A DNA stretch of 64,000 nt from Cardiocondyla obscurior (GCF_019399895.1 NC_091873.1:2798001-2862000), one strand, 5' to 3'. Positions 12,634 through 24,112 are shown, counted from the stretch's first letter. Made by a program: numbers and translations. The notes: generated by a model not told the origin, from the letters alone.

Positions 12634-15600
12634 CAGAGGATTTGATAGCGCGATGCAAATGTTTAGATGCGCGGATATTATCGGCCGTTCGAATAGCGAT
12701 TCGGTATCTACGCGCGCGGTGCCTGAGCGTCGTTATTTCAATGATATTTTTGCTGCGACGGAATGTATCTCATTTGATCACGAGTGAAATGACAAAGTAA
12801 TTCAAGCCGCATTAATAATTGTCGCTTATGACGCGAGCATTACCGCGCTGGATTGTTCGAAAAGATACGACTGTGATGTTCAATTTGTCATCCATAATCA
12901 AAAGAAATTAAACACGCGATATATATTTTTTTAATATTACAATACTTTGTTCTTTATAAAGAAAAAAGGGATAGAAAATACAAAATTTATTCGCACAAAT
13001 CTGAACAGCTTCGAGCCGCGGACTGATAAATTTTCTCTTCCAATGCTTATTTATATTGTTCGACGTAATTATTTCCTCGCGGGTTATCTCTTTAATCGTC
13101 CTCGAAATTGCATCGCGCTCTCCCGCTTCGAAGGGAATAAAGTCCACGTGCCGGATTGTGCGCTCGACTTCACCTTCCTCAGTCGCGTTATTATATGGAG
13201 CGTGCGTCCAGAGCCGGTGACGAGGATTACAGCGAAAGTACACGTATGTAAGCGTTGCGCACGTATTCGCAACAGAAAAGAATCAGGGAATTGTACGTAG
13301 ATGCACGCGAGAAAAAAAAAGAAGATGGAGAACGACGCGTAAAAATCTTACGGCGAGAAAGCGGGAAGACGCATTGGAAAGAGAAAGAGAAGAAGGAATG
13401 CTCGTGCAAGAGTGGTGTTACCCTCTAATTGCATGCCAGACAGCGACTGCATTTTCCACCCTCTCTCTTCCCTTTGTTCTCCCTCTCCCTCCTCTCTTTC
13501 GTCACCGTTTCATTCCTTTTCCACCGGTATTTCCGAGACACCCACCCACTGTAGCCTACGGCACGCCAGCCCGGAAACGTGGCGTAAGAAACGTTATTGT
13601 GCCACCCCGCGGAGTTTCCTGTCCTTCTTTTCTCACCCTCCCATTCTCATTTCGGCTCTAGCTGACAACATGTACCCGGAAGAGACATCAGACAGTGTAC
13701 TACGAGTCGGGTTTGTAACGCATACCCTTCCCTTTCAAGTTGAATCTACTTAAAATGCTACCGCAAGTAGTTCTGGTCGGGTCATTTTCAGCGATAAACA
13801 CACAATGCTCGCGAATAAAATGAACGTAGACGCTAATAAAAAAAGAGACTCTTGACTTACTTATGGAATGATAGATGCGCGACGATAATTAATATTCATG
13901 CATCCGAATTTACTGTTAGAGATATCTTTCACTTTAATATATTCGAAATATAATTTCAATTATAATATAGAAAATCTACGGTCGGGAATTTTATCAATAA
14001 AATTTTTTATCAATAAAGCAAGAAGACTAATTTAAATCAACGACAAAAAGAATCAGCCTGAGAAAGCCTAGGCTGCGAAGTTTAGTCAACTTCGCGGCTT
14101 TTCGACGCGCGAAGAACCAGTTGGTTCCAATCCCGGCGGTCGGCAGGTTTCGCCGGGAGTCCTGTACCTGTTGATCCCCCGTCGGTGAGAGACCCTCTCC
14201 GCCCCTCGTGTCGGGCCCGGCGCGCGAGACCGAGGGGGAGGGTAAATAACTGCCGGCGGAACGGCCCGGAATTATGCTGGCCGCTCTCAAAGAGCGATAA
14301 AATAAATTATGCTTCGCGAGGACACGCGCGTTACGGCGGTATCCGGCACTCTCATCCGGCCGGCGCGATATCCCGGCGGCTTCGCCGCGGATAAGAGCGG
14401 CAAAGGCGGCATCCCTTGGGAAATCAGAGAAAGATGCAGTGCAGCTCGCGAAGACGCCCCCCCAGCTTCCTCGCTCAACCTTTCGCTACCGCGGCGCCCA
14501 TCCCTCCCAACCTTCCCTTGTCTTTCGACGGCCGAACGCACCCACCCCGTGGTGGATATCGCATCGACAGGGAGCAAGGGCCGACGGACGAAGAACAAGG
14601 GAAGAATAAGAATACGAGAAAGCGAATGCAACACGCTGTAACGCATCGGCCCGACGTTAAATTGAGTTTCTTGTATAACTCGTTTGAGAGTTCGCTATTG
14701 AACTTGATTATTGGACGCACGATTGTAATTAGAATGCTGTATCGATCAGGGCGGAGAGGAAAAAATGAAAGAAAAGGAGACGACGCCTTATCTCATCTTC
14801 TGGCAATTCTGATTTTCTCGGCTGAAATCTTTACGCGTAACGCGAGCTTATTAAGTAATTTGCGATTGTTATTGATTTACCGCGAAGTTCATTAGACTCA
14901 TTGTTAAAAATAATTGTAAATTTTCTTGTATTTTATTTTCTATTACTATTATTGTTACGTATATTAATTTAAAACGTGAAATTATGTTTATGAATTATGA
15001 ATGGAACCCGAGAAACGATATCCGGATCGTTTTTAAAAGTGTATCCCTATTTGCATAAAAGCCGGACGCCTTTAAATCCGCTCGGAGGAGGACGACCGAA
15101 AAGATTTTATTTTGATCTTTCAAACGAGCTCGCGACGTAATTAAAGCAGGAAGTAAATCAAAAGAATATACTTAAATCAAGAGAATATTCTCAAAAGGAA
15201 TTATTCCGATATTTCTCGACGCTCTTTACGTATACTTTACGTTTCCATAATAAAAGTTGAATAATTTGTCTACTTTTCTTTTCGCTACAAGTATGCTGTA
15301 GTTGCAGATCGAATTGCAACAAATTAAATATAATTACTAATCTAAAATAAGTGCGCAATATTAATTTATTCACCGATCGATGCACCATCCCATCTTCGCA
15401 TTCTCGGCTGCATTTAACGCATCCTCCCTAGCCAGAGATCCCGGTCAGATCCAGAAGCATCCTTCGTCAACCAGACATCTCGAGAAGAGAAACGCATCCT
15501 TCGTGTGGCATTTCATTATCACGACACAAAAGTTCGTGTAACCGTTTGTTTTACGACGAACCGCGACGGTTAATCGCACCGATTGCGCCTTCCACGATCG

Positions 15601-16586
15601 AAGCAATGATTGAAATGGCAGTTCCAGTATTTAAAAACTCGGCAAGATTTACTGACGAGATAATTGATACGCCGCGGATACGCGCTATGTCTCCGGATTT
15701 TCGAGAAAACGACGAGCGTTCGCGAGCGACCGCCGTCATTACCGTCAAACGCCGTGATTGAACGCAAACGACAATCAAGTCGAAGTGGACTTCGAAATAC
15801 GCAAAGCACGCAATCTTTTCTGCGGGAAACCCGTCCGGATGTCCATCGTCCACTGTGGAATGCGGTAATGCCACAGCAGGACGTGATGTGACCTTCTTTT
15901 CCGCGATAAAAGGTACCGAAACTCGCATCGCGACGACAAGGTATCAAGCGATGATCCATGACTAACGATTGACGAGAAGGCGCTTCTCGCAACAAAATTA
16001 AATCGACCAATCAGAGCGCTGAAAATTAAGTCACTGCGGAGTGCTCGCTGTCGGATAGCGTCGCGCCGCGGTGGAGCGCTAAACTACGTGACGAGATATC
16101 GAACGATCGATTTATTCTTCCCGAGAAGCTGCATATTTGCGAATATATTTTTATTACAATGAACGCCGTCAATGTTCCCTCGCAACGAGTAAGGTAAATC
16201 GTCCGCAACTTCGATCGCTATTAAAATTAAGTACGACGAAACGCTGGCTCTACTGAGCTCCGGAATTCGTGCATTCACGCATCGGAATAATTTGTTAGAG
16301 CGTTTCGTTCCATGATATTTCAGTCGTCCTCGTTTCCCAGTCATTCGCGACAGCTAACGTCTCCCGTGAAAATTATTCGGCGACGTGTGAACGTCGCCGA
16401 AGATGTGAGCCGCTCGACGAGTGCTTGCCAAGTTTCGAAGTGTCTTCAACTCGGTTCGAATTGTTTCAGAAGCTGCGATTAAACTGAATTTGTCATGTGC
16501 TCGCGTGAGACCAAAAATGCGTTTGGTTTGGTAACTAACGTTAATACGCTGTCGAATATATTTAAGCGCGACGTTCGCTGAGAATT
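12634..16586. other. intron-like stretch, no gene seen
   Basis: No supportable exon. GC-rich patches at 13370-13680 and 14060-14650 carry overlapping open frames on both strands, but these look like composition effects. None has a matched acceptor and donor. The remainder is AT-rich. Confidence 0.4.
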
Positions 16587-16714
16587 GAGAAAACTGCCTC
16601 GCGACTGTCGTAAGAATCGCGTTAACGTAATACTCCTAGATTCGACAAAAATCTAAGACCGTGCGCTAATCAGATTCGTAGATTTTTGCAACAGTCGCGA
16701 GACGGTTTTTCCTC
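16587..16714. repeat. imperfect inverted repeat upstream of the 17-kb promoter
   Basis: Arms at 16587-16618 and 16680-16714 are complementary with an exact 11-bp core (CTCGCGACTGT against ACAGTCGCGAG) and partial matches outside it. The loop is about 60 bases. It ends about 480 bp before the TCACGTGA motif of the next promoter. No known element family is recognised. Confidence 0.55.
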
Positions 16715-17195
16715 TAACGCAGCTGTTAGAATCACGTCGAGTCGAGTGAATTGACGCGAGCATTTTCGTATTTTCTCTTCCAGATATTTATCGTAGCTTC
16801 TTTCGAAAGTTTGCTTTTTGTCCACGAACGAACGATTAAACTATGCAAAAAGACGCGCTGGCCGAGGGAAGCGACAATTCTCGGAATCCTGGCAAGCCTC
16901 GAGATGTTAAACAACGGTAAAAAGAACGCTAACTGCTGCCCGAGAGAAGCGAAAATATAAAGAATCGAAGCAGGATCCGAAATGGTATAGCAGCTAAAGA
17001 AACACTGTTGTCCGTGGTCAAGTAACGCGTCCGAAAAGTGTGTCGAGACAGTTGATAAAAAAAAATAACAAAAGAGGTACGCTTGCTGGGCGAACGAGAA
17101 CTGTAAACACGCGCCGCTATCTCTTTTTATCGAATGTGCATCTGACTTCAACACGCATCTCACTTCAACGCGCCTCGAGTATAGGCCCGTGGCGA

Positions 17196-17203
17196 TCACG
17201 TGA
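17196..17203. promoter_or_regulatory. TCACGTGA palindrome in the 17-kb promoter region
   Basis: A perfect 8-bp E-box palindrome of the kind bound by bHLH or bHLH-leucine-zipper dimers. An initiator-like GTTCAGTCG follows at 17217-17225. The same 8-mer is found at 53624-53631 in the leader region of another first exon. Binding by any factor is inference. Confidence 0.4.
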
Positions 17204-17219
17204 CGCGACTTAGCCAGTT

Positions 17220-17648
17220 CAGTCGCGCGGCTACCTTCCTGCCTTGCACACGCAATCTTTCCGATCGGGAGCGGTCCGAAGTGCCATGTTGGATTGCCAG
17301 CCCTTTCCGCGGTGCTTTTTCTCGTCGATTTCTGTTCGTGCGAGGTTGGAATCGCGTTCGGGAGTATTCGATCGTGGCACGCTGCCACATACGCGAGCGA
17401 TTCGATCCGGTAAATCCTCTGGGCCGCTCGACACCGGTCGAGCGTCCCATCGTCGCGAGAATTCGTGCCGCGTTGGGCTTTCGTCCGGTGTGCGTTGTGT
17501 GGGGGCGAATGATCGCCAAAAGTGCAATGGAAAGTGTTGGGCGCTTGTGCCGATGTGAGTTAATCGCGAGTGAGGAGGATTACACGGATCTCCGAGCTCG
17601 GGTCCCACGAGTGAGTCAGCGAGTATTGGAGGAACGAGCGACGACAAG
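17220..17648 (+). promoter_or_regulatory. 5' leader of the MAVAPGS first exon, with upstream start at 17527
   Basis: GC-rich leader between the initiator-like motif and the start at 17649. An ATG at 17527-17529 in good context opens MESVGRLCR and meets a donor GTGAGT at 17555, also in phase 1, so it may be an alternative short N-terminus. If read through to the 17671 donor, the same frame is in phase 0 and hits TAA five codons into the 19533 exon. That reading therefore cannot be the main product when 19533 is used. Confidence 0.4.
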
Positions 17649-17670
17649 ATGGCCGTGGCTCCCGGTTCAG
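17649..17670 (+). CDS. alternative first coding exon, MAVAPGS
   Basis: ATG in a strong context (CAAGATGG) encodes MAVAPGS plus one extra G, followed by a donor CAG|GTGAATAAA at 17671. Joined to the 57-nt exon at 19533-19589, the frame stays open and reads ...PGSGIFRLMQWPLPPGEL. The other two frames of that next exon are closed by stops. The exon lies at the 3' end of a GC-rich leader with an E-box palindrome and initiator-like motif upstream. The product is not recognised. This is the N-terminus of one isoform of the large plus-strand gene whose body is outside the window. The exon call is well supported by context; the isoform scheme is inferred. Confidence 0.6.
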
Positions 17671-19532
17671 GTGAATAAATTGTTGTATTATTTTTGCGGG
17701 AACATGGATGTTGCTCGCGAGCGCTTTGACGTCATTGAAAAATACATTTATTACGCAAATTTCTGGTTTAACCTTATTTTACTAAGTATCTTCTGGATAA
17801 TAGATACTTTTTTTGTTTGTCACTCGACTACGCGATTATTTATTTCATTGTTTTCCGTCGAAATTCGTGCATTCGTAAAATCGTAAATTTAAAATGCGGA
17901 GAGGGTATACAATTTTACTTAGGGCATACAATCATAATTAATTATAACTAAAATTATAAATAAAACAGTTCCCTTTTTTTAATTCATGATACAAAAATTA
18001 TATCGCTTTAAAATTACGATAATTAATTATAATATTCGCTGCTTTATTTTATTTAATTATTTAATTAATTAATTATTATTTAAAATATTTAATTCATTAT
18101 TTAAAGTCTGTTCGGAATTTTTATTCCCTTATTAAAAAAAAAAAAAAAAAAAATCTCGTCACTGGATCGATTCACAATTGCCGAGCAACAATTTTCTAAA
18201 TTTATTCGTGGTAAATATAATTTTCCCTTCGACGTTTTCCTATTTCCGCAATTGCCTCTCGATAATAGTTTTCCCAGACGCTCCGTGAACGAGGACCTAA
18301 CAATGTTAAGCGGCCGCGCGTGTACATTTGCGTCGCCGATTCGCCGCCGTGCCGTAATGCGTCTCGTCAAAGTTTCCTCTCGACGAGTAGGCACTCGTCC
18401 GCTTCCCAGACAGCGCGGGAGATGGGACGAAACGTTCGTGAGGAAAACGCCGCGAGAAACTCCGAATTTCGACCGGCCGTCGGGCGAACATTTGCAACCG
18501 CTTTCGACGCGAAAACACTCGGCCACCGCCGTGCGGTACGTACCTACTCTTCGCGTGACGAGTCCTACGCGAAGATGAGTCTCGAGGACTCCTTCACGCT
18601 GCTTCCACCGGGTGCACGTGAACCGCGTAACGCCGCGAGTGTATCGTCCCGGCCGTGTGCGCGACGCCGAACACGAGAAACCACTCAGCCTCGGCCCGTT
18701 TGGGAGTGCGTTTGCAGAGACGACCCACTCGTACGTTGCCCTTCCCCCTCGCCACCCCTCCCCCCCCACCCCCGTTTCTCTCCCGTCTTCCGGATGTGCT
18801 CGGATGTGCACCGACGAGAGAATTGAAATAAAAGGGCCGAGACTTCACCTACGTCGACTCGCTCTGTCGACCGTCCTCCGGAGTTTATCTCGTTTCGTGC
18901 CTTCGACTCCGGGGTAACCGACGTCAGGGAAGGTCCCTCCCCGATGGCCGATGGACCCTTTTCCGACATGTGAAATCGGAGAGTGGCGTTTCGCGTGAAA
19001 TTGTCATTGCTGTATTAAACACGGAATTTCGTTCTCGCAAAATACTATTTTGCTTTTTCTCATCCCACCCGCAATTTATTCACGAATGAATCCCGACGAT
19101 CACCTTTCAGTACGCGGTGAAAATAATTTTATGGGGAATCACCGTAGGAAATGTACTTTTATACATTTTGTAACAAATACGAAAGCCTTATGCCGGTGTT
19201 AAATTTAATTTACAATTAATTTCCGTAAAGCGAAGTGCGATTATTTTATTTTATTTATCTTAAAATGCGAGCAATCGAGAGTGGCAGCGTTGATTCAAAA
19301 CGCGCGTCGCAAGAACAGCACCGATCTCGTAATATATTTCACTAATAAGTCGAGATAACAGGTATCTAATAAAGAAGCTGCAATTAACTGGTGATTTATC
19401 TCGCCGAGGAGATGAGCGTTACGATAGTCCGGCTAATTGCTGAGATTTGAAATCCGGCGTAAACTCGAAGTTTCTCCCTGCTAACGTAGTTGCCGCGCAA
19501 GTTGAAAGTGTTCTTTTCGTTTTGTGTTTCAG
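17671..19532 (+). other. intron between MAVAPGS exon and 57-nt exon
   Basis: Predicted intron of 1862 bp with GT-AG ends (GTGAATAAA ... TTTTGTGTTTCAG). It contains an AT-rich part, a 20-base A tract at 18134-18153, and a GC-rich, CpG-rich block at about 18250-18950. That block carries long overlapping frames on both strands (one of 236 codons on minus). I do not accept them as genes, since no splice sites or recognisable residues support them. Confidence 0.45.
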
Positions 19533-19589
19533 GTATCTTTCGTCTAATGCAGTGGCCTCTCCCGCCCGGCGAACTTTATGAAAACTCCG
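19533..19589 (+). CDS. 57-nt internal coding exon (GIFRLMQWPLPPGELYENS)
   Basis: A pyrimidine-rich acceptor (TTCTTTTCGTTTTGTGTTTCAG, AG at 19531-19532) and a strong donor (CTCCG|GTAAGTGTA at 19590) bound exactly 57 nt. Entered in phase 1 from 17670 it encodes GIFRLMQWPLPPGELYENS and leaves in phase 1. Frame 0 has a TAA at codon 5 and the third frame a late TGA, so only the phase-1 reading is open. Being a multiple of three, it can be skipped without changing frame. An internal ATG (MQW) could serve as start if an untranslated leader, for example from 983, splices here. The family is not recognised. Confidence 0.65.
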
Positions 19590-22500
19590 GTAAGTGTAGC
19601 GTGGATTCACAATTTGCCCTCGTTACGGAATGATACATACCAACAGTTTCGCGCGGACTAATGGCGAAGTGCTTCCTTCGTTTTCGCGCGGCCGGGGAAC
19701 TATCGGGAAACTGTTTTGTTTCCGCGGAGAATGGAGGCTGGTCGCGTCGCGATGCATCACGCGCGTTATGCGGGAGACAAGGAGGAAAGTGGTTTATAAA
19801 ATCCGCGGCCCGGCGCCGCGATAGTCGTCCTCTTTCGCGGGGTACGCATTTTTCTCGGCTTCGAGTCAATTTTATGCGGCCCGCCTTTCACGCGAGAAGA
19901 GAGAATTCCCGTCGCTCAAACTGTGAGAAACTTTTGTGGTCGTCGCGCTCCGTACTTCGGCTCGTATTTTAAGACGAATAATTTCACGTTCGGTAATATA
20001 GTAACGCCACGGCGACGGTAAATCAGTGAACGCGTTACCGTAATAATAGCTGGCGTGATTCATAATCGCTCGGGTATCACTAACGCGGGCTTAAGAGCCC
20101 GGCAGCTCCGGGATAGCTTCTTAGATTAGATTCCTAGGCATGTCGCCAAATTCGCATTCTTGTGCGGCCATTAAACGAAGCTCGGCTGTATAAAGCGCTT
20201 CTGATAAAGCCTCCCCTCCCCTCGATCCTCCGCCTGCCAAAGGCAGCCCTCCGGTAATTAAGTCGGGCCCGCAGTGACGTCGCTTCCATTGTACCGGGCA
20301 AATGGGCTGTTTAGCCCGGATACATGACTCCATCCCCCGATATTGTGCATGTACCGGAGTAATCGATCACCGACCCACATCTCTCGGTCCCTCGATCTCT
20401 CTTCCCGAGCCTTCTCCCCCTTCGCAATTTCTCTTTTGCACGCTCTTTGCCGACCGGTGGATCAGCCGCTTTATTTTCCGAAACCTCAGTATTATCAAGG
20501 TTTTGATGGACGTGCGAAAAAAAATTCCGCTCGCAATATGTTAGGCCTGACGGGTCTTGCTTTGCGCAGTACGTTTTGTGAAAATTATTTTATTTCTATT
20601 TTGAAAAGTGCCTACCGAAGTGGAAGAAGTAGACAATTTTTATTTTTATATTATTCGCGAACGACGCCTTTCCTCATGAATATTTCTCTTGCGTAAAACG
20701 CGAACGATTCATCGAACACAATTCAAAATGAAAACCCGAGTCTCCGACTGTCGTCTAATCGCGCGAAAAGACGGACATGAGCGTCGCAATATAACACAGT
20801 TCAGCAGATAAAGATCGCCGGTGTACAAATACGAGTGCCTGAAATTCGATCCGTCGTGTACGATAATGTCGATCGGCGTGCAGCTTTCCTTCTCTGCGAC
20901 AAGAAGTACGCCCGCGCGGAAACGAAACGAAAATATTGTTCCACGAAAAAGGCATCTCGGCGACGTTACGCGCCCTACGGAACGTATTCGAGTCGAGAGT
21001 GGAAAATACAGTCGAAACGAATTCGCGAAAATCCTCTCCGGGGAACGGACGACGCGCGTCCTCGGAATTTTCTGCAAGAGAAGTCTTTGACACCGGAGAC
21101 ATTTTAAAAACGTGTCGGAACTGCCTGAAAGCAGACTATGCATTTCCGCGAGAACAACTCGCTCGTGCTCGATCGAATATTCCTTCGCTTTTATTAATAT
21201 GAAATTATTTCCCCTCAGTCGAGAGAAATAGGAGGATGAGAGATGAGAAAAAGAAAGAGAGAGAGAGAATCCGTTCTTTCTCGCGAAAGATTTGTGGAAA
21301 ATCATATTCGAATCGCGGTGATCAAACGAGATTTTTATTTTCATATCATCGAGATTTACGAATTTTCAAACTATATCTTATTCACTTTGATCGCGATTTA
21401 TAAAGATAGTCTTGTATATACGTGATTACATTTTTTTTAGATCTCATGCAATTGTGATAATAAATCTTGATACGATAAATAAATTTATGAAGACTTGTAA
21501 AATTATAATTACATTATTAACTTAATGCATACATTTTATATTAATATAAATATTTTATGTATATATTCCGGTAATTTACATTGCTTAAGAATTCCAGCAA
21601 GAATTCTTCGTTACTCATTGTAATTACTAATTAAAAATCCGTCAGTCGTGCAATTATGCGGCCGGAATGTCTCGCGAACTTACTTGATAGCGCTCGGTCG
21701 TTAAGTACGCGATTCCCATTCTTGATGAGGAATATTATCTTCGTCCGACGAAGACACCGTGTACCGTTACTCACGATCGCGCGGAAAATCCAGTTTCCAG
21801 GCGAAAACTTTCGGCGCGACGGAACACTCGTGACACGTCGCGTATTTTACGTACGTGGCGGGAATGCGAGCACGTGCTCGGTCACGGCTACGTGGCGGAA
21901 AAGTTTCGGATGGGAGAGGCGACATTAATTATTATCGTTTCTCTTCCTCTCTCGGACGCGAATGCGATCGACAGCTCGAGACGGACGTTGAGCAATAACG
22001 TCGTCGATCGTCGCCTCGTCATTAAGCCGCTCTATCTCTCTCTCTTTCTCTCGTCTATCGATCAGACTCGGTCTCGGAAACCACCTGCCGCCTCCAAAGT
22101 CAACCTCGTTCCCGAGGAATTACACGATGTTCGCGGCAGATGCGCCGATGCGCTAGTGAGTGATAGCCTCCTCCTGAATGCGGAAAGGGTTGTCACGAAA
22201 TCTCTAAGCGATAAATCAATCCGAACGTCCAATTAGCGCCGAGCAGCACGCACGTTTGCGTGGTAAAAGTAAAAATTCGTCATGTTTGTCATATCTACTA
22301 TTTGTTAAAAAAAAAAATAAAAATAAAAAATTCGCTAAAAAATACATCCACAGATGCGCAACGCGCGATGCTCGCATTCATTTAGCTCAATTATTTTAAA
22401 TCCGTTTCATACGCGAAACAAACAGATTGATTCGTATGTATCTAATTTTATTTGATTTTATTAGTTTAGATTTAGTGGTCTCAGGGAATGAAATAAAATA

Positions 22501-22984
22501 CGGTTACACCAACGCACGCTTCCGCATCGTTCGCCCGTGTCGGTACAACGAAACATTTGTCTACGTGCGGCGTCCCTATGATTTATAGCGGTATTATTCG
22601 CACCCAGCTACCCTTTCAATAAAATAACATCGATATTCCCCGAGTGGCATTATTGAGACGAATTGTTTTCAATGTGTTGCCCCGACATTCCAGAGTACGC
22701 AAATTTTTTCGTGGTTGGCGCTCGTTTGATCGTCATCGATATCCGGTAACATCAGTTTATTACCATTACGTGATTATTAGCGAAGGATCATTCGCAACGT
22801 ATCAAAATAAATCAAAAGATTGAACGCTGTTGAAATTAATCTTTTCTTTTTTTAAGAAGAGGACGTAGATTTATTTGCTGCCGCTTTTCTGCGGCCGATT
22901 GCAGGCGATCTCTCGCCCGGTTCGCTTTATGTCGCAAAAGTAAATTCGTTGTAACGCTAATATATTTTAATTCTTAAGACTCAC
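19590..22984. other. intron-like stretch, no gene seen
   Basis: No supportable exon. 20060-20340 is a GC-balanced block with a short perfect hairpin (CGGGCTTAAGAGCCCG), GATAA and TAATTAAG motifs, and it looks like a possible regulatory element. A GC-rich patch at 21650-22240 contains ATG TTC GCG... running to GTGAGT at about 22150, but it would leave in phase 2. The long minus-strand frame at 20709-21344 has no splice or codon support. Confidence 0.4.
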
Positions 22985-23024
22985 CAGTTCGATGCGCAGC
23001 GGCGGAGTTACAGCTGCGACGATT
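22985..23024 (-). other. duplicated minus-strand unit, copy 2: 40-nt downstream exon
   Basis: On the minus strand this 40-nt exon follows a good acceptor (ATTTCTATGTTACAG|AATCG) and ends in GAACTG|GTGAGTCTT. The acceptor core TATGTTACAG is identical to that of copy 1. If translation begins at the ATG in the upstream exon (23312-23310), this exon continues the frame as NRRSCNSAAAHRT and leaves in phase 1. No further exon was found at lower coordinates. Confidence 0.5.
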
Positions 23025-23279
23025 CTGTAACATAGAAATATAACATATAAATTGTAGAAACGATTTCAATAACGTAAACTATATTGAAAAAAATTTTACG
23101 CGTCTCTAATAAGCTTTTTAATTAAGCAATTGAAACAAAAGTTATTGAATATGTGAACGAGATTTCTAAATTTAATTGTTTCTAGAATTAAAAATATTAT
23201 TTCTTTATTCATTATTTTTTAAGTGATCTCTATAACAAAAAAACTTTTGATTTTTTTTTAAATAAAAAATGATCTTTAC

Positions 23280-23432
23280 CTTAAAGTTGCTCCGCCGAAG
23301 CAGGATGCCCATCCTGGGCCTCCTCCTCCTCTCGGGTTAGAATGTTTCTTCCTTCTGCGCACTGGACACTTGCAACAACCGCGACCGTGAATTTATAATC
23401 GCGAAAATTAATTATCGAACACTTTCGCGCGA
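23280..23432 (-). other. duplicated minus-strand unit, copy 2: upstream exon and leader
   Basis: On the minus strand the exon ends in CTTTAAG|GTAAAGATC (GT at 23279-23278). It shares with copy 1 the block GGCATCCTGC.TCGGCGGAGC and, upstream, the CGCGAAAGT...AATTTTCGCG pair and a CACGGTCG motif. A frame from the ATG at 23312-23310 reads MGILLRRSNFK and continues into the 40-nt exon. In copy 1 the matching codons are ATA and then TAA, so that frame is not conserved. The intron is 255 bp, against 97 bp in copy 1. Function unknown: a spliced RNA or very small peptide gene are both possible. Confidence 0.5.
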
Positions 23433-23824
23433 TACTATGCAGCACTTCTGAATAAAATTCCCCATAATTTAACGCCGTAAAAAGATATTCAGTAGCATTT
23501 TAGAATACAAGAACGAATAGATGTGAGGAAGCGTAAAGAGTTCGAGGCCGCTTCGTTTTAAAGAATCTAAAGAATTACGGGTATTTTACGTATTTAATTT
23601 GTCAGTACTTCTCAGGCCAAGATTATTAATCGCGGAAGCTCATTCGCGTTAGCAAACCCCTCTGATAACTTTATCCCGACACGTAAGAACCACCACGTTA
23701 CTGCGTACCGTGACCTACCTACCGCGTGCTGCGTACCACATGGTTCGACTAGTTGAGGAATCCGGACGGAGGGGACAGAGGCACGCGAGGTACATACACA
23801 GCTCGACCGCCCGCCTTTGTTTGT
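23433..23824. other. spacer upstream of minus-strand copy 2
   Basis: No exon seen. The part from about 23690 to 23800 is CpG-rich and could hold the promoter of the minus-strand unit by position. There is no TATA-type element that I would rely on. Confidence 0.3.
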
Positions 23825-24112
23825 GTACATATACTGAGAGATGGATATGGCGTTTGCTGCGACGACGGCGGCTAGCGTAGGTGATCTTAAAGTGGTGTGC
23901 GTCGAATCTCACACGAAGCGCGCATGTGCCACGTATCGCCGGCTGCTAGACTGGAGTACGTGACTTCCCTACTCTCCATTCCTACCCTCGGCGCACCGCG
24001 GCACATGTACTGCGCGCTTCGTGTGAGATTCGACGCACACCACCCTAAGTTCACCTACGCTAGCCGCCGTCGTCGCAGCAAACGCCATACCCATCTTTCA
24101 ATGTAAGTACAT
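23825..24112. repeat. long near-perfect inverted repeat, about 110-bp arms
   Basis: The left arm 23825-23933 and right arm 23997-24112 are complementary with few mismatches and a loop of about 63 bases. A 31-base central part is identical (GGCGTTTGCTGCGACGACGG and the bases after it, 23850-23880, against 24060-24090). The transcript would fold into a long hairpin on either strand. The arms are GC-rich, unlike typical AT-rich MITE ends, and no target-site duplication is evident. It could be a foldback element or the template of a hairpin RNA that feeds small-RNA production. Confidence 0.7.

Noticed and set aside
16732..17388. 218-codon minus-strand frame
   Set aside because: It overlaps the 17-kb promoter and leader on the opposite strand. 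No domain, no codon bias, no supporting signals; low-stop composition explains it.
17200..17886. 228-codon plus-strand frame
   Set aside because: It runs through the predicted donor at 17671 into AT-rich intron sequence. Its codons do not look coding; the MAVAPGS frame is the one that joins to the next exon.
18101..18811. 236-codon minus-strand frame, with plus-strand frames over the same block
   Set aside because: The block is GC-rich and open in several frames at once, the sign of composition. The minus frame also runs through a poly-A tract as a phenylalanine run.
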